A stretch of DNA of 64,000 nucleotides. Origin: Salinicola salarius. Its GTDB lineage: Bacteria > Pseudomonadota > Gammaproteobacteria > Pseudomonadales > Halomonadaceae. Both the position numbers and the translations under genes were made by a program. Numbering within the stretch: the first letter of the stretch is position 1; every line of letters starts with the position of its first letter. Positions 7,639 to 15,399 of this stretch are shown in pieces. Where the stretch lies: NCBI RefSeq assembly GCF_003206135.1, contig NZ_PZJT01000002.1, positions 1-64,000 of the forward strand. Reading direction: 5' to 3'. The notes under the pieces are model-generated. The model ran no database searches and was not told where the DNA came from. It saw only the letters and a list, made by a program, of their open reading frames with translations.

Positions 7639-9012
7639 TCAGCCCTGAAACGAGGAAAACATTCGAGCGTGGCAGCGCTCTTGGAATGAGCTCGAAACGG
7701 GAGCGATCGAGACACAGCCTCGGCCGGCCGATTTTGCCTGATAAAGCGCATGGTCGACCTCTTCCAGCAACCCCTTCGGCATCTGGTGACGATACTCGCC
7801 CACGCCAGCGGAGAAGCTTACCCGGAGGCGAGATGTGCTCAAGGTCCGTTGGCGAAGTTGCTTGAGGATACGGTCTATCGCGGTCTGTGCCGAGAAGCGA
7901 TCGACCCCGGGCAAGATCACCAGGAACTCCTCTCCGCCCCAGCGAACCAGGGTATCGCTCGAACGCAGCGCGCCGATCATGAAATGGCTGAATTCCGTTA
8001 ACACTTCGTCGCCAACGGCATGGCCGTAGTGATCGTTGATCTCCTTGAAGTGATCCAGATCGAGCATGGCAATGGTGACCTTTTCGCCGTAACGCTGGCT
8101 TCGTTCCAGTGTCTGTTCGAGCAGTTCCAGGCCGAAGCGGCGATTGTGCAATCCGGTCAGGTCGTCTCGCGTTGCCAGATATTCGAGGCGACGGTTCTTT
8201 TCCTCCAGTTGGCGTTCGATATCGCATCGCTCGGTGATATCCACGAGAAAGGCGATCCGTTGGGGGCGGCCTGCTTCGTCGTGGCTGATCGTGTCCTCGA
8301 TGATGACGGTACGCGATGACCCGTCATGCAACTGAACCTCCACGGCACGGCGTTGATCCAGTGCGTCGAAGAAGCTGGCTGCGTGTTGCTTCTCGGCAGT
8401 CTGGTGATGCTGCGAGGGCAATAGCTTCCGGAAGTGGGCATTGAGCAGCTCGCTTTCCGCATAGCCGAAGAACTCGCAGAAGGCATGATTGACCAGCCGC
8501 AGATACCCTTCGAGATCGATGATGCACACGCCCATGGGCAAGTTCCCGAGCACCTGGCGTAGATGCGGTTGAGCCTGTGGCAGTAGGCCCGGGGTATCGT
8601 CGATAGCGGTGATCTCGCCGATGGCGATGAGCACGTGACGCGTGGCACCCTCGTCGGCAAGTGTTTCCAGCGGAGAAATCTTGAGTTTCAGCGCTTGCAG
8701 CGGCTGCGCATGTTGGCGGATGTGAAAGCACTGCCACTGACTCGAGTTTTCCGACGAGACATTCAGCAATGCCGGATGATCGAGGCCAGCCGCCGGATAG
8801 CGACGAGCGTCCAGCCACTGCCAAGGGTCGGCCATGGGGAAGCCATCACCCAGGTGCAACTGACGTTTCGCCGTCTCGTTGGCATCGACCAGCAGGGGAA
8901 CGCCGGCATCGAGCCGGTAGATCAGCGCCGCGATATTCAACGTGTCCAGCCCATCCGGCGTGGAAGGACCCTCGGCGGTCTGATGAGGTAGCGAATTTTT
9001 CGAAGCAACCAT
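7639..9012 (-). CDS. PAS-GGDEF diguanylate cyclase
   Basis: The 457-residue soluble protein has an N-terminal sensory region, a PAS domain at about 150-265 (GNLPMGVCIIDLEGYLRLVNHAF) and a GGDEF domain at about 285-440. The active-site motif is GGEEF at about 359-363, and an inhibitory-site RxxD (RSSD) lies exactly five residues before it, so it should make c-di-GMP and be product-inhibited. DLDHFKEINDHYGHAVGD is intact. The start at 9012 (Met-Val-Ala-Ser) is the most plausible, but it lacks a strong ribosome-binding site. An upstream in-frame start would overlap the EAL gene. It lies 56 bp downstream of the EAL gene on the same strand, so the two probably form a c-di-GMP make/break pair. Confidence 0.9.
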   Translation of the reverse strand: MVASKNSLPHQTAEGPSTPDGLDTLNIAALIYRLDAGVPLLVDANETAKRQLHLGDGFPMADPWQWLDARRYPAAGLDHPALLNVSSENSSQWQCFHIRQHAQPLQALKLKISPLETLADEGATRHVLIAIGEITAIDDTPGLLPQAQPHLRQVLGNLPMGVCIIDLEGYLRLVNHAFCEFFGYAESELLNAHFRKLLPSQHHQTAEKQHAASFFDALDQRRAVEVQLHDGSSRTVIIEDTISHDEAGRPQRIAFLVDITERCDIERQLEEKNRRLEYLATRDDLTGLHNRRFGLELLEQTLERSQRYGEKVTIAMLDLDHFKEINDHYGHAVGDEVLTEFSHFMIGALRSSDTLVRWGGEEFLVILPGVDRFSAQTAIDRILKQLRQRTLSTSRLRVSFSAGVGEYRHQMPKGLLEEVDHALYQAKSAGRGCVSIAPVSSSFQERCHARMFSSFQG

Positions 9013-9068
9013 AAGCCAGGGTACCGTGATTCGAACGGTGGAAGGAGTTGCCAGTCGTATCGCGGTCG

Positions 9069-9845
9069 TCAGTGTTCGCCACGAACCAGCGCGAAGCGTG
9101 ATTCGGGGCAAACCGGTAGTTGTCCTGCGGCCGGTCTGGCAAACCAGTATCCCTGCTGTCTGGCAATACCGTGGCGGTAGAGCCAACGAGCTTCTTCTAG
9201 TTTTTCTATACCTTCGGCGATCAGAATTATGTCCAGCTGATGCGCCAGGGTAATGATGTGTTCCAGAATTCTTTGCTGGCGGGGGGACTGGTGGATATCG
9301 CTGACCAGATGGCGATCGATTTTCAGCACGTCTGGCGAGATGTCGACCAGCAGGTCCAGATTGGCATATCCGGTGCCGAAATCATCCAGCGCCGTTTTCA
9401 TCCCCATTTCGTGATAGCTGGTCACGATATTCTGTAGATGGCACCGATCCCCGACATTCTCAGACTCGGTGATTTCGAAACAGAGCCGGCTCGTCGGCCA
9501 GCCGACCCGCCTGGCTGCGGCAAGCGTGGCCTGAATGCATGCCTGTGGTTCGTAGACGGCGTTGGGCAGGAAGTTGATCGAAAGCATTCCTTCGGCCCCC
9601 AGATCGTGGGCCATTTCGATCGCCTTGACCCGGCAAGCCTGATCGAAGCGGTAGAGATTGGCGTCGTCGACCCGTGCCAATATCGAGCCGGCGGATTCTC
9701 CACCTGTTCCTCTGACCAGCGCTTCGTATCCGTAGACTCGCCCCTCGTCGATATTCACCAATGGCTGAAACGCCATGGTGAATTCGAAGTCCAGCGGTAC
9801 GTCGCAGCGACCGCAAACGTTCTCGTGTCTGGCACAACCCGGCAT
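9069..9845 (-). CDS. EAL-domain c-di-GMP phosphodiesterase with N-terminal Cys cluster
   Basis: The 258-residue single-domain EAL protein would hydrolyse c-di-GMP to pGpG. Catalytic landmarks are present: EAL at 41-43, the metal-binding Asn in INFLPNAVY, Glu in EITE, DDFGTGYANLDLL (loop 6), the Lys in VLKID, and the EGIE motif. It looks catalytically competent. The start at 9845 has an excellent AAGGAGG. An unusual feature is a short N-terminal lead with three cysteines and a histidine (C4, H7, C11, C14; CGRC), which could bind metal or act as a redox switch. It is upstream of and co-directional with the PAS-GGDEF gene. Confidence 0.92.
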   Translation of the reverse strand: MPGCARHENVCGRCDVPLDFEFTMAFQPLVNIDEGRVYGYEALVRGTGGESAGSILARVDDANLYRFDQACRVKAIEMAHDLGAEGMLSINFLPNAVYEPQACIQATLAAARRVGWPTSRLCFEITESENVGDRCHLQNIVTSYHEMGMKTALDDFGTGYANLDLLVDISPDVLKIDRHLVSDIHQSPRQQRILEHIITLAHQLDIILIAEGIEKLEEARWLYRHGIARQQGYWFARPAAGQLPVCPESRFALVRGEH

Positions 9846-10051
9846 TGTGTCCTCCTTGACGACATGCACGGTAATGATTGTTTTCTGCTCGACTTGAAAT
9901 GCGTTCGTCAGCATTTCGGCAAGTTAACTAAGCTTAGAATATAAGAGTACGATCGAATAGCACCGATTTAGCAGAAAAGTGTGAATCGCGCTATCCAATG
10001 CGTCGCCGATTACCGACGTCGCAGAAATCCGCTATCAGCCTGCCGGAGTCC

Positions 10052-10774
10052 ATGAAACCTTCCTCGAAACCTTCTTCAAGACCCTCTTCAAGCACTCTGA
10101 TTTGTCTGATGGTGATTGCTGTCGGTGTCGCCTTCGACAAGGGAGTCTGGCAGATCCCGCGGGAGTGGAACCCGTTCGCGCCGCTGGTCGTGAGCGATCC
10201 CGTGACACCGGTCACGCGCTGGAAGCTGAAAGCGCTATCCGGAGATCGGGAGGCGTGTCTTGCGGCGCTGGAGACGGCGCCGGATATCGATTATACCCCG
10301 CTGGGGGATTACACCGCGGCGGCCGGTTGCCCGCTCGAGAACGTGGTTCGGCTCTCGAGCACGCAGGTCTCGTTCAGTTCGAGCTTCGTGGCCAGTTGCC
10401 CGTTGGCGCTGGCCTGGACCATGTACGAACAGCACGAACTGCAGCCGTTGGCTCGGCAGGTCTTCGGCGAGCGTGTCTCCCGCGTCCAGCATTACGGCTC
10501 TTTCGCATGCCGCAATATCTATCACCGCGAGAACGCCAGACGCAGCGATCATGCCACGGCGTCGGCACTCGATGTCGCGGCCTTCCGGCTCGAGGATGGG
10601 CGCCGGATCAGCGTGCTCGAGGATTGGGGGGATGAGAGCGATCGTGGCCGGTTTCTCGAAGCGGCCCAGGCGGGCGCCTGTCACTATTTCGGTACCACCC
10701 TGGGCCCGGACTACAACGCCGCGCATGCCAACCACTTTCATCTCGGCATGCGCGGCGTGTCGTTCTGCCGCTAG
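10052..10774 (+). CDS. Extensin-like C-terminal domain protein, membrane-anchored
   Basis: The product has about 240 residues. An N-terminal hydrophobic anchor (LICLMVIAVGVAF) follows a Ser/Pro/Lys-rich lead, and then comes an extensin-like C-terminal domain as found in many proteobacterial cell-envelope proteins. Visible family features are paired cysteines (ACLAAL, AGCPL, ASCPLA, FACRNI), the RSDHATASALDVAAFRL segment with a His and Asp typical of peptidase-like folds, and the C-terminal NHFHLGM. It probably acts in the periplasm on peptidoglycan or another wall polymer, but no activity is established. I prefer ATG 10052 (GGAG nearby) over 9998. The lead KPSS-KPSS-RPSS comes from three 12-bp DNA repeats directly after the start codon. 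Confidence 0.85.
   Translation: MKPSSKPSSRPSSSTLICLMVIAVGVAFDKGVWQIPREWNPFAPLVVSDPVTPVTRWKLKALSGDREACLAALETAPDIDYTPLGDYTAAAGCPLENVVRLSSTQVSFSSSFVASCPLALAWTMYEQHELQPLARQVFGERVSRVQHYGSFACRNIYHRENARRSDHATASALDVAAFRLEDGRRISVLEDWGDESDRGRFLEAAQAGACHYFGTTLGPDYNAAHANHFHLGMRGVSFCR
10055..10090 (+). repeat. Three 12-bp in-frame repeats at a 5' CDS end
   Basis: AAACCTTCCTCG, AAACCTTCTTCA and AGACCCTCTTCA follow immediately after the ATG and encode Lys-Pro-Ser-Ser-like units. Confidence 0.75.
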
Positions 10775-10807
10775 GGTGGAACGAGGCAGGGAGGTCGCTG
10801 CGACGGC

Positions 10808-11035
10808 TCAGTCGTCGAGGTCGATATCGTCCTCGTCGGTTGCCGCGCCCGTGGCTGCACCGACACCGCCGCCGATCACGGCACCCTGAGTGACATCACC
10901 TCCGGTCGCAGCCGCCGCGCCCGCACCGACTGCGGCACCGACGCCCGCGCCGCTGGCCGCACGCTCGCCGGTCGAGGTTCCGCATGCGGAGAGGCCGAGG
11001 GCAAGCAGCAGGGTCAAAAACGTCGTCCTTAACAT
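10808..11035 (-). CDS. Small glycine/alanine-rich lipoprotein
   Basis: The 75-residue product has a signal peptide ending in the lipobox LSAC (Cys at about 18). A Gly/Ala-rich stretch of glycine-zipper type (GAGVGAAVGAGAAAATGG, GGGVGAATGAA) comes next, and the tail is acidic (DEDDIDLDD). Such glycine-zipper lipoproteins sit in the outer membrane or periplasm. The function is unknown. The ribosome-binding site AAGGAG precedes the ATG at 11035. It is convergent with the extensin-like gene. Confidence 0.85.
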   Translation of the reverse strand: MLRTTFLTLLLALGLSACGTSTGERAASGAGVGAAVGAGAAAATGGDVTQGAVIGGGVGAATGAATDEDDIDLDD

Positions 11036-11360
11036 AAGTTATCTCCTTTCAGGTGTGGTTACAGGCTAGAAACAAACCTGGCGCGCTGCAACTCGGGAGT
11101 GGGAGTCATCGAACCCAGGCGTATACATCGAAAGTCGACTGTCCCTGTAAATATGATGTATGACAATTTAGCGGCTGATCGTCGACTGCTTGCCTCTCCA
11201 GGTCGAGTCGGCCCATTGCTATCCTCTGACGTTCCCGGAGAACGCCGATGCCCTCGGACCCGACTGTAGTGCGGTTTTCATACGCCATGCTCCCTCTTGC
11301 CCTGCCGATCCGTGATGTCAGGGTCACGACCGCGCATCGGGTATCGAAGAGGGTGATGTC
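11036..11360. other. Intergenic region without a recognisable gene
   Basis: About 325 bp between the divergent lipoprotein gene and the hydroxy-acid oxidase gene. It must hold both promoters. I see no RNA gene, strong palindrome or convincing ORF in it. Confidence 0.6.
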
Positions 11361-12605
11361 ATGAGCGTGATGGAGCCCCAGCCCCGTTTTCGAAACGCGG
11401 CGACGTCGAATCTCGGCATTTCCCGGCTCGAGCGCTGGTGGTTTCGCCGGCGTCTGCGACACATCCTCTGCCTGGCGGATTTCGAGCGTTTCGCGAAGCG
11501 GGTCCTGCCCAAGCCCATCTTCGGTTACGTGGCCGGCGCGGCGGAAACCAACGCTTCCTACGATGACAATTTCCGGGCCTTTCGCGAGATCGGGTTCGTG
11601 CATCGCTCGCTGGTCAATGTCAGCGGGCGGACGACCCGCACCTCGCTGATGGGGCGCGAGCACGCGCTGCCGTTCGGCATCGCGCCGATGGGCGTCAGCG
11701 CGCTGACCGCCTACCGTGGCGACATTCGTCTGGCCAGCGCCGCTCGGCGAGCCGGTATTCCCATGGTCATCAGCGCTTCCGGGCTGATCGCGCTGGAGGC
11801 GATTGCCGAGATCAATCCCGATGTCTGGTACCAGGCCTACATGCCACCCGACCCGGCATCCATTCATGCCCTGGTCGAACGCGTGGCGCGTGCCGGGATC
11901 CAGACGCTGGTCGTAACGGTCGACTCCGCCGTGGTGCCAAGCCGTGAAAACAACGTGCGCACCGGCTACAAGACGCCGATCCGCCCCGATCTTCGCCTGC
12001 TGTGGCAAGGTGCAACGCATCCCGAATGGTCGCTGTGTACCTTCCTGCGCACGATCCGTCGTCACGGCATGCCGCATTTCGAGCATGCCGGGGCTGAGCG
12101 CGGTGTTGCCCTCGTCGCCAAGAACGTCGAGCGGGACTTTTCCGGCCGGGAGCACCTCGATTGGGAGGACATCCGCCGCATTCGTCAGCAGTGGGGCGGC
12201 AAGCTGGTGCTGAAGGGCATCATGGCCGTGGAGGATGCGCGCAAAGCCGAGTCCCTGGGTGTCGATGGCATCATCGTTTCCAACCACGGCGGGCGGCAGC
12301 TGGACGGCGACGTCTCGCCGCTGCGCGTGCTGCCCGATATCGCCGCGGCGGTGGGTCTCGACGTGATGATCGATAGCGGCTTCCGGCGCGGTTCCGATGT
12401 GCTCAAAGCGCTCGCGCTGGGGGCGAAGTTCGTGTTCGTCGGCCGCCCGTTCAACTATGCCGCGGCGGTGGCGGGAGAAGCCGGAGTCGATCACGCCATT
12501 TCGCTTCTCGCGACCGAGGTGCACCGTAACCTGGGGATGCTGGGTATCAACTCGCTGGAAGAGATGACCGCCGACCGGCTCTATTTTCTTCCTCGGGTAT
12601 CCTGA
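11361..12605 (+). CDS. FMN-dependent alpha-hydroxy acid dehydrogenase (lactate dehydrogenase LldD-like)
   Basis: The 414-residue TIM-barrel flavoprotein belongs to the L-lactate dehydrogenase/glycolate oxidase family, which oxidises 2-hydroxy acids to 2-oxo acids. Motifs are the N-terminal FGYVAGAAE (the YxxGGA equivalent), PFGIAPMGVSAL, WYQAYMP, VVTVDSAV, the catalytic His-Arg block SNHGGRQLDG, and the phosphate-binding IDSGFRRGSDVLKALALGAKFVFVGRP. Residues ~1-35 are an extra basic lead not seen in E. coli LldD. The ATG at 11361 is preceded by GAGGG. It stands alone, without lactate permease or regulator nearby, so the substrate is uncertain. Confidence 0.9.
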   Translation: MSVMEPQPRFRNAATSNLGISRLERWWFRRRLRHILCLADFERFAKRVLPKPIFGYVAGAAETNASYDDNFRAFREIGFVHRSLVNVSGRTTRTSLMGREHALPFGIAPMGVSALTAYRGDIRLASAARRAGIPMVISASGLIALEAIAEINPDVWYQAYMPPDPASIHALVERVARAGIQTLVVTVDSAVVPSRENNVRTGYKTPIRPDLRLLWQGATHPEWSLCTFLRTIRRHGMPHFEHAGAERGVALVAKNVERDFSGREHLDWEDIRRIRQQWGGKLVLKGIMAVEDARKAESLGVDGIIVSNHGGRQLDGDVSPLRVLPDIAAAVGLDVMIDSGFRRGSDVLKALALGAKFVFVGRPFNYAAAVAGEAGVDHAISLLATEVHRNLGMLGINSLEEMTADRLYFLPRVS

Positions 12606-12770
12606 GTCGTGCGTGCGCTTGCGCGCCCAAGGATAGTTGCCGCGCCCGATCATGACAAAAGCCGCGAGGGCACTTAAGGTTATCGGTGGATCGTCGGCGC
12701 GCCAGAACCGTTTCCGGTGGCGCGCCCGACGAGCATCAATACCTGTTTCACTATCGACGAGGAGTGGCCC

Positions 12771-13394
12771 ATGCGTTTGACCATCAAGGGTATCGAGGAA
12801 GGCAAGCCGATTCCGGCGCAGTTCGCTTTCGCCGTGCCCGACCCCGAGCAGCACATGCGCCTGAGCGACAATCGCAATCCGGAAGTGCGCTGGCTGGATG
12901 CGCCGCAAGGCACGCAGAGCTTCGTGCTGCTGGTGACCGATCCCGATGTGCCGGGCGTGGCGGACGACGTCAATCAGGAAGGCAAGACACTCCCTGCGGA
13001 CCTGCCGCGCGTCGATTTCTACCATTGGGTGCTGGTGGACATTCCCGTCGAGGTCAACCTGATCGAGGAAGGCGAGATGGCCGATGGGGTAGTTCCGAAG
13101 GGCAAGACGCCAGGACAGACCGCCAAGGGCATCAGTGGGATCAACGGCTACACCGGGTTTCTGGCCGGCGATCCGGACATGGCCGGTGTCTACGGCGGCT
13201 ACGATGGGCCTTGCCCGCCCTGGAACGATGAAATCGTCCATCGCTATACCTTCAGCGTGTTCGCGCTGGATATTCCCACGCTGGGCCTGTCGGGAGAATT
13301 TACCGGCGAACAGGTTCGCGAGGCGATGGCAGGCCACGTGCTGGCCGAGTCCAGCATCACCGGAACCTATACCCTCAATCCGGACCTGCGCTGA
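12771..13394 (+). CDS. YbhB/YbcL (PEBP/RKIP-like) family protein
   Basis: The 207-residue phosphatidylethanolamine-binding-protein-like fold shows the family signatures LLVTDPDVPG (a DPD ligand-binding motif near residue 50) and FYHWVLVDIP (the catalytic-pocket His), then GGYDGPCPPWNDEIVHRYTFSVFALD. The bacterial family's biochemical role is not settled. The start at 12771 has GAGGAG upstream. An in-frame extension to 12717 is unsupported. There is no signal peptide, so it is cytosolic. A hairpin terminator follows at 13409. Confidence 0.92.
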   Translation: MRLTIKGIEEGKPIPAQFAFAVPDPEQHMRLSDNRNPEVRWLDAPQGTQSFVLLVTDPDVPGVADDVNQEGKTLPADLPRVDFYHWVLVDIPVEVNLIEEGEMADGVVPKGKTPGQTAKGISGINGYTGFLAGDPDMAGVYGGYDGPCPPWNDEIVHRYTFSVFALDIPTLGLSGEFTGEQVREAMAGHVLAESSITGTYTLNPDLR

Positions 13395-13408
13395 TCCCTC
13401 ATGACGGC

Positions 13409-13445
13409 GCCAGGCCACGAGGCGAAGCGGCGGCCTGGCTCTTTG
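13409..13445 (+). terminator. Rho-independent terminator after ybhB-like gene
   Basis: GCCAGGCC (13409-13416) pairs with GGCCTGGC (13432-13439) and is followed by TCTTTG. A second imperfect hairpin, AGCTTCCCCGCTG with CAGCGGGGAGCT, follows at 13480-13509 with TTTC after it. Confidence 0.65.
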
Positions 13446-13523
13446 CGAAATTGTTGCCTGATTGGCTGTCAGCATGACGAGCTTCCCCGCTGATGGCCAG
13501 CGGGGAGCTTTCGAGCAGAGTCG

Positions 13524-13613
13524 ATGGCAAGGAGAGAGCCGGTGGCGAGGAGAGAGTGGGTGGCCAGAAGAGAGTTGGTGGCCAGAAGAGAGTTGGTGGC
13601 CAGAAGAGAGTGG
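13524..13613 (+). repeat. Five 18-bp tandem units, each starting with a start-like codon
   Basis: Start-like codons stand exactly 18 bp apart at 13524 (ATG), 13542, 13560, 13578, 13596 (all GTG) and 13614 (ATG, the probable real start). The codons from 13542 onward are preceded by a purine-rich GAGAG stretch. The core unit is GTGGCCAGAAGAGAGTTG. All six are in one reading frame and would encode V-A-R-R-E-hydrophobic hexapeptides. Confidence 0.92.
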
Positions 13614-14150
13614 ATGATGGCGGGGAAACTTCGGCTGGGCGTGCTGGCGCTGATGGTAATGGCGTTGGCAGGTTGCGAAAGTCTATCGACGGGGTCGTTT
13701 CAGATGCCCGATATCTTCGATCGCTCCGGCAGCGACGAGGCCGTGGTCAAACGCCAGATTCCCTTCCCGGCCGAGGAGTATGCCCAGCTCGAAAAGCGTG
13801 GAACCTCGGCTATCCAGGGGCGGTTGACCTACAGAACGCCGGATGGACAGACGCTCGTGGGCTCCGATGAGACGATTTCGGTGGCGCCCGCGACGCGCTA
13901 TGCGGCCGAAGCCGCCGAGGTGGCGCTCTCGGGACGCAAGATCGAACCGGCCGACCCCCGTGCCCGTGAATATACGCACTATGCCGAGACGGACGACAAT
14001 GGCTATTTCGTCGTCAGGGGCATACCCGCGGGCGTGTTCTACGTTGCCGGAAGCGTGCTGCTACCCGGTGGCGAATCACGCAGCCCGATCATCATCAAGC
14101 AGATCGAACTTGGTGACGGACAGACACGAGACGTGGACCTGAGCCGCTGA
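13614..14150 (+). CDS. Lipoprotein with carboxypeptidase-regulatory-like domain
   Basis: The product has about 178 residues. From the ATG at 13614 (or 13617) it begins with a signal peptide and lipobox LAGC, then a linker and a beta-sandwich-like region with YTHYAETDDNGYFVVRGIPAGVFYVAG, typical of carboxypeptidase-regulatory-like (transthyretin-like) domains. It is probably anchored in the outer membrane. The function is unknown. Upstream in-frame start codons of the 18-bp array could add 6-30 residues rich in ARRE, which would place many arginines before the signal peptide. I judge the short form right because it gives a textbook lipoprotein signal. Confidence 0.8.
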   Translation: MMAGKLRLGVLALMVMALAGCESLSTGSFQMPDIFDRSGSDEAVVKRQIPFPAEEYAQLEKRGTSAIQGRLTYRTPDGQTLVGSDETISVAPATRYAAEAAEVALSGRKIEPADPRAREYTHYAETDDNGYFVVRGIPAGVFYVAGSVLLPGGESRSPIIIKQIELGDGQTRDVDLSR

Positions 14151-14612
14151 ATCCAGGGCGAAGTCGGCAAAATGATGCCGTTCATCCGAAGAATGGCATC
14201 CGATCGGGAGCATTTTGTCGTGACGCCGAGTTCGATATCCAAGACCGGCGTCATATCGACTGTCATGTCGGGCTGTGATGTCGATGAGTGCCAACTACGC
14301 TTGGCACCATCGAGATGGCTTGCCAAAGAGAGACTGACACTTTCGTTCTTGTAAGCCAGACTCATCGGTCTCTTGTCTGAATTTATCCATTAACTGCGTA
14401 GTCCATTGCCGATACCGGGTTACACAGGGAACAATTCGGGTATGATACTGTTTAATCCGCTAGGCTCTCTTCAGGCGTAGCGCTGATTATTCAGAACATT
14501 AGCGCAGTAACGGTAAATTATATCTGCTCGGCTCTTGAAGCCGCTTGATGCCGTTAATGCCAATAATAAATCAAGACCGTGGTATGCAGGGTTTCGAGGC
14601 CAACTCAAAGGG
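14151..14612. other. Intergenic region upstream of the two-component system
   Basis: About 460 bp that become AT-richer toward 14400-14600. A possible sigma-70 promoter is TTACAC (14420-14425) with TATGAT (14441-14446), although its spacer is short. A 60-codon ORF at 14172 has no ribosome-binding site and no protein-like features. Confidence 0.4.
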
Positions 14613-15332
14613 ATGGATGACAGCTTGGACAGCACTGCACATCAAGATCGCGTATTGATCATCGAAGACGACGAGCGTCTGGCGCATCTGACACGCGAAT
14701 ATCTGGAGGCCAACGGTTTTCAGGTCGGGCTCGAACACGATGGCGCCAACGGGGTGGAGCGCATCATCGAGGAACAGCCGGATATGGTGATCCTCGACCT
14801 GATGCTGCCGGGTGAGGACGGTCTATCGATCTGCCGTCGGGTACGACCGCATTATGCCGGCCCCATTCTGATGTTGACGGCACGGACCGACGACATGGAT
14901 CAGGTTCTGGGCCTGGAAATGGGAGCCGACGATTACGTTCCCAAGCCGGTTCAGCCACGGGTGCTGCTGGCGCGCATGCGCGCGCTGATGCGTCGCGCCG
15001 ATACCCTGGTTTCCTCGAGCGGGGCGACGCGCCTGACGTTCGACAATCTGGTCATCGACAGCGCCACTCGCGAGGCGTGGCTGGAAGATGAGCGTATCGA
15101 TCTCACCAGCGCGGAATTCGATCTGCTCTGGCTACTGGCCGACAGCGCCGGCCGGGTATTGACGCGTGAGGAGATCTTCTCCCAGCTGCGCGGGATCAAA
15201 TACGACGGACAGGATCGTTCCATCGACGTGCGCGTCTCGCGCATTCGCCCCAAGATCGGCGACGATCCCAACCACCCTCATCGCATCAAGACCGTACGGA
15301 GCAAAGGGTATCTATTCGTGAGAGACAGTTGA
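14613..15332 (+). CDS. rstA: OmpR-family response regulator, RstA-like
   Basis: The 239-residue response regulator has a receiver domain at about 10-125 (acidic pair EDDE, phospho-Asp in VILDLMLPGEDG, Thr in LMLTART, Lys in YVPKPVQP) and an OmpR-type winged helix at about 140-235 (GYLFVRDS ends it). The wording of the receiver, for example ALEMGADDY-like and LLARMRALMRR, is closest to RstA. The start at 14613 is preceded by AAAGGG. A longer in-frame ORF from 14535 lacks support. The cognate kinase follows 67 bp downstream. In enterics RstA affects envelope and acid responses, but the regulon here is unknown. Confidence 0.88.
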   Translation: MDDSLDSTAHQDRVLIIEDDERLAHLTREYLEANGFQVGLEHDGANGVERIIEEQPDMVILDLMLPGEDGLSICRRVRPHYAGPILMLTARTDDMDQVLGLEMGADDYVPKPVQPRVLLARMRALMRRADTLVSSSGATRLTFDNLVIDSATREAWLEDERIDLTSAEFDLLWLLADSAGRVLTREEIFSQLRGIKYDGQDRSIDVRVSRIRPKIGDDPNHPHRIKTVRSKGYLFVRDS

Positions 15333-15399
15333 GGGAGGGCGGCGATCGCGGTCGCCGTCTCCCCCTGTTACTTGCCCGACATTTCCCGCGAGATCCAAC

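Noticed and set aside
11106..13475. 789-codon minus-strand ORF across lldD-like and ybhB-like genes
   Set aside because: It spans two real plus-strand genes and their gap, with no domain or ribosome-binding site. Antisense open frame from GC bias.
14172..14354. 60-codon ORF before the two-component system
   Set aside because: No ribosome-binding site and no protein-like features; it is more likely regulatory DNA.
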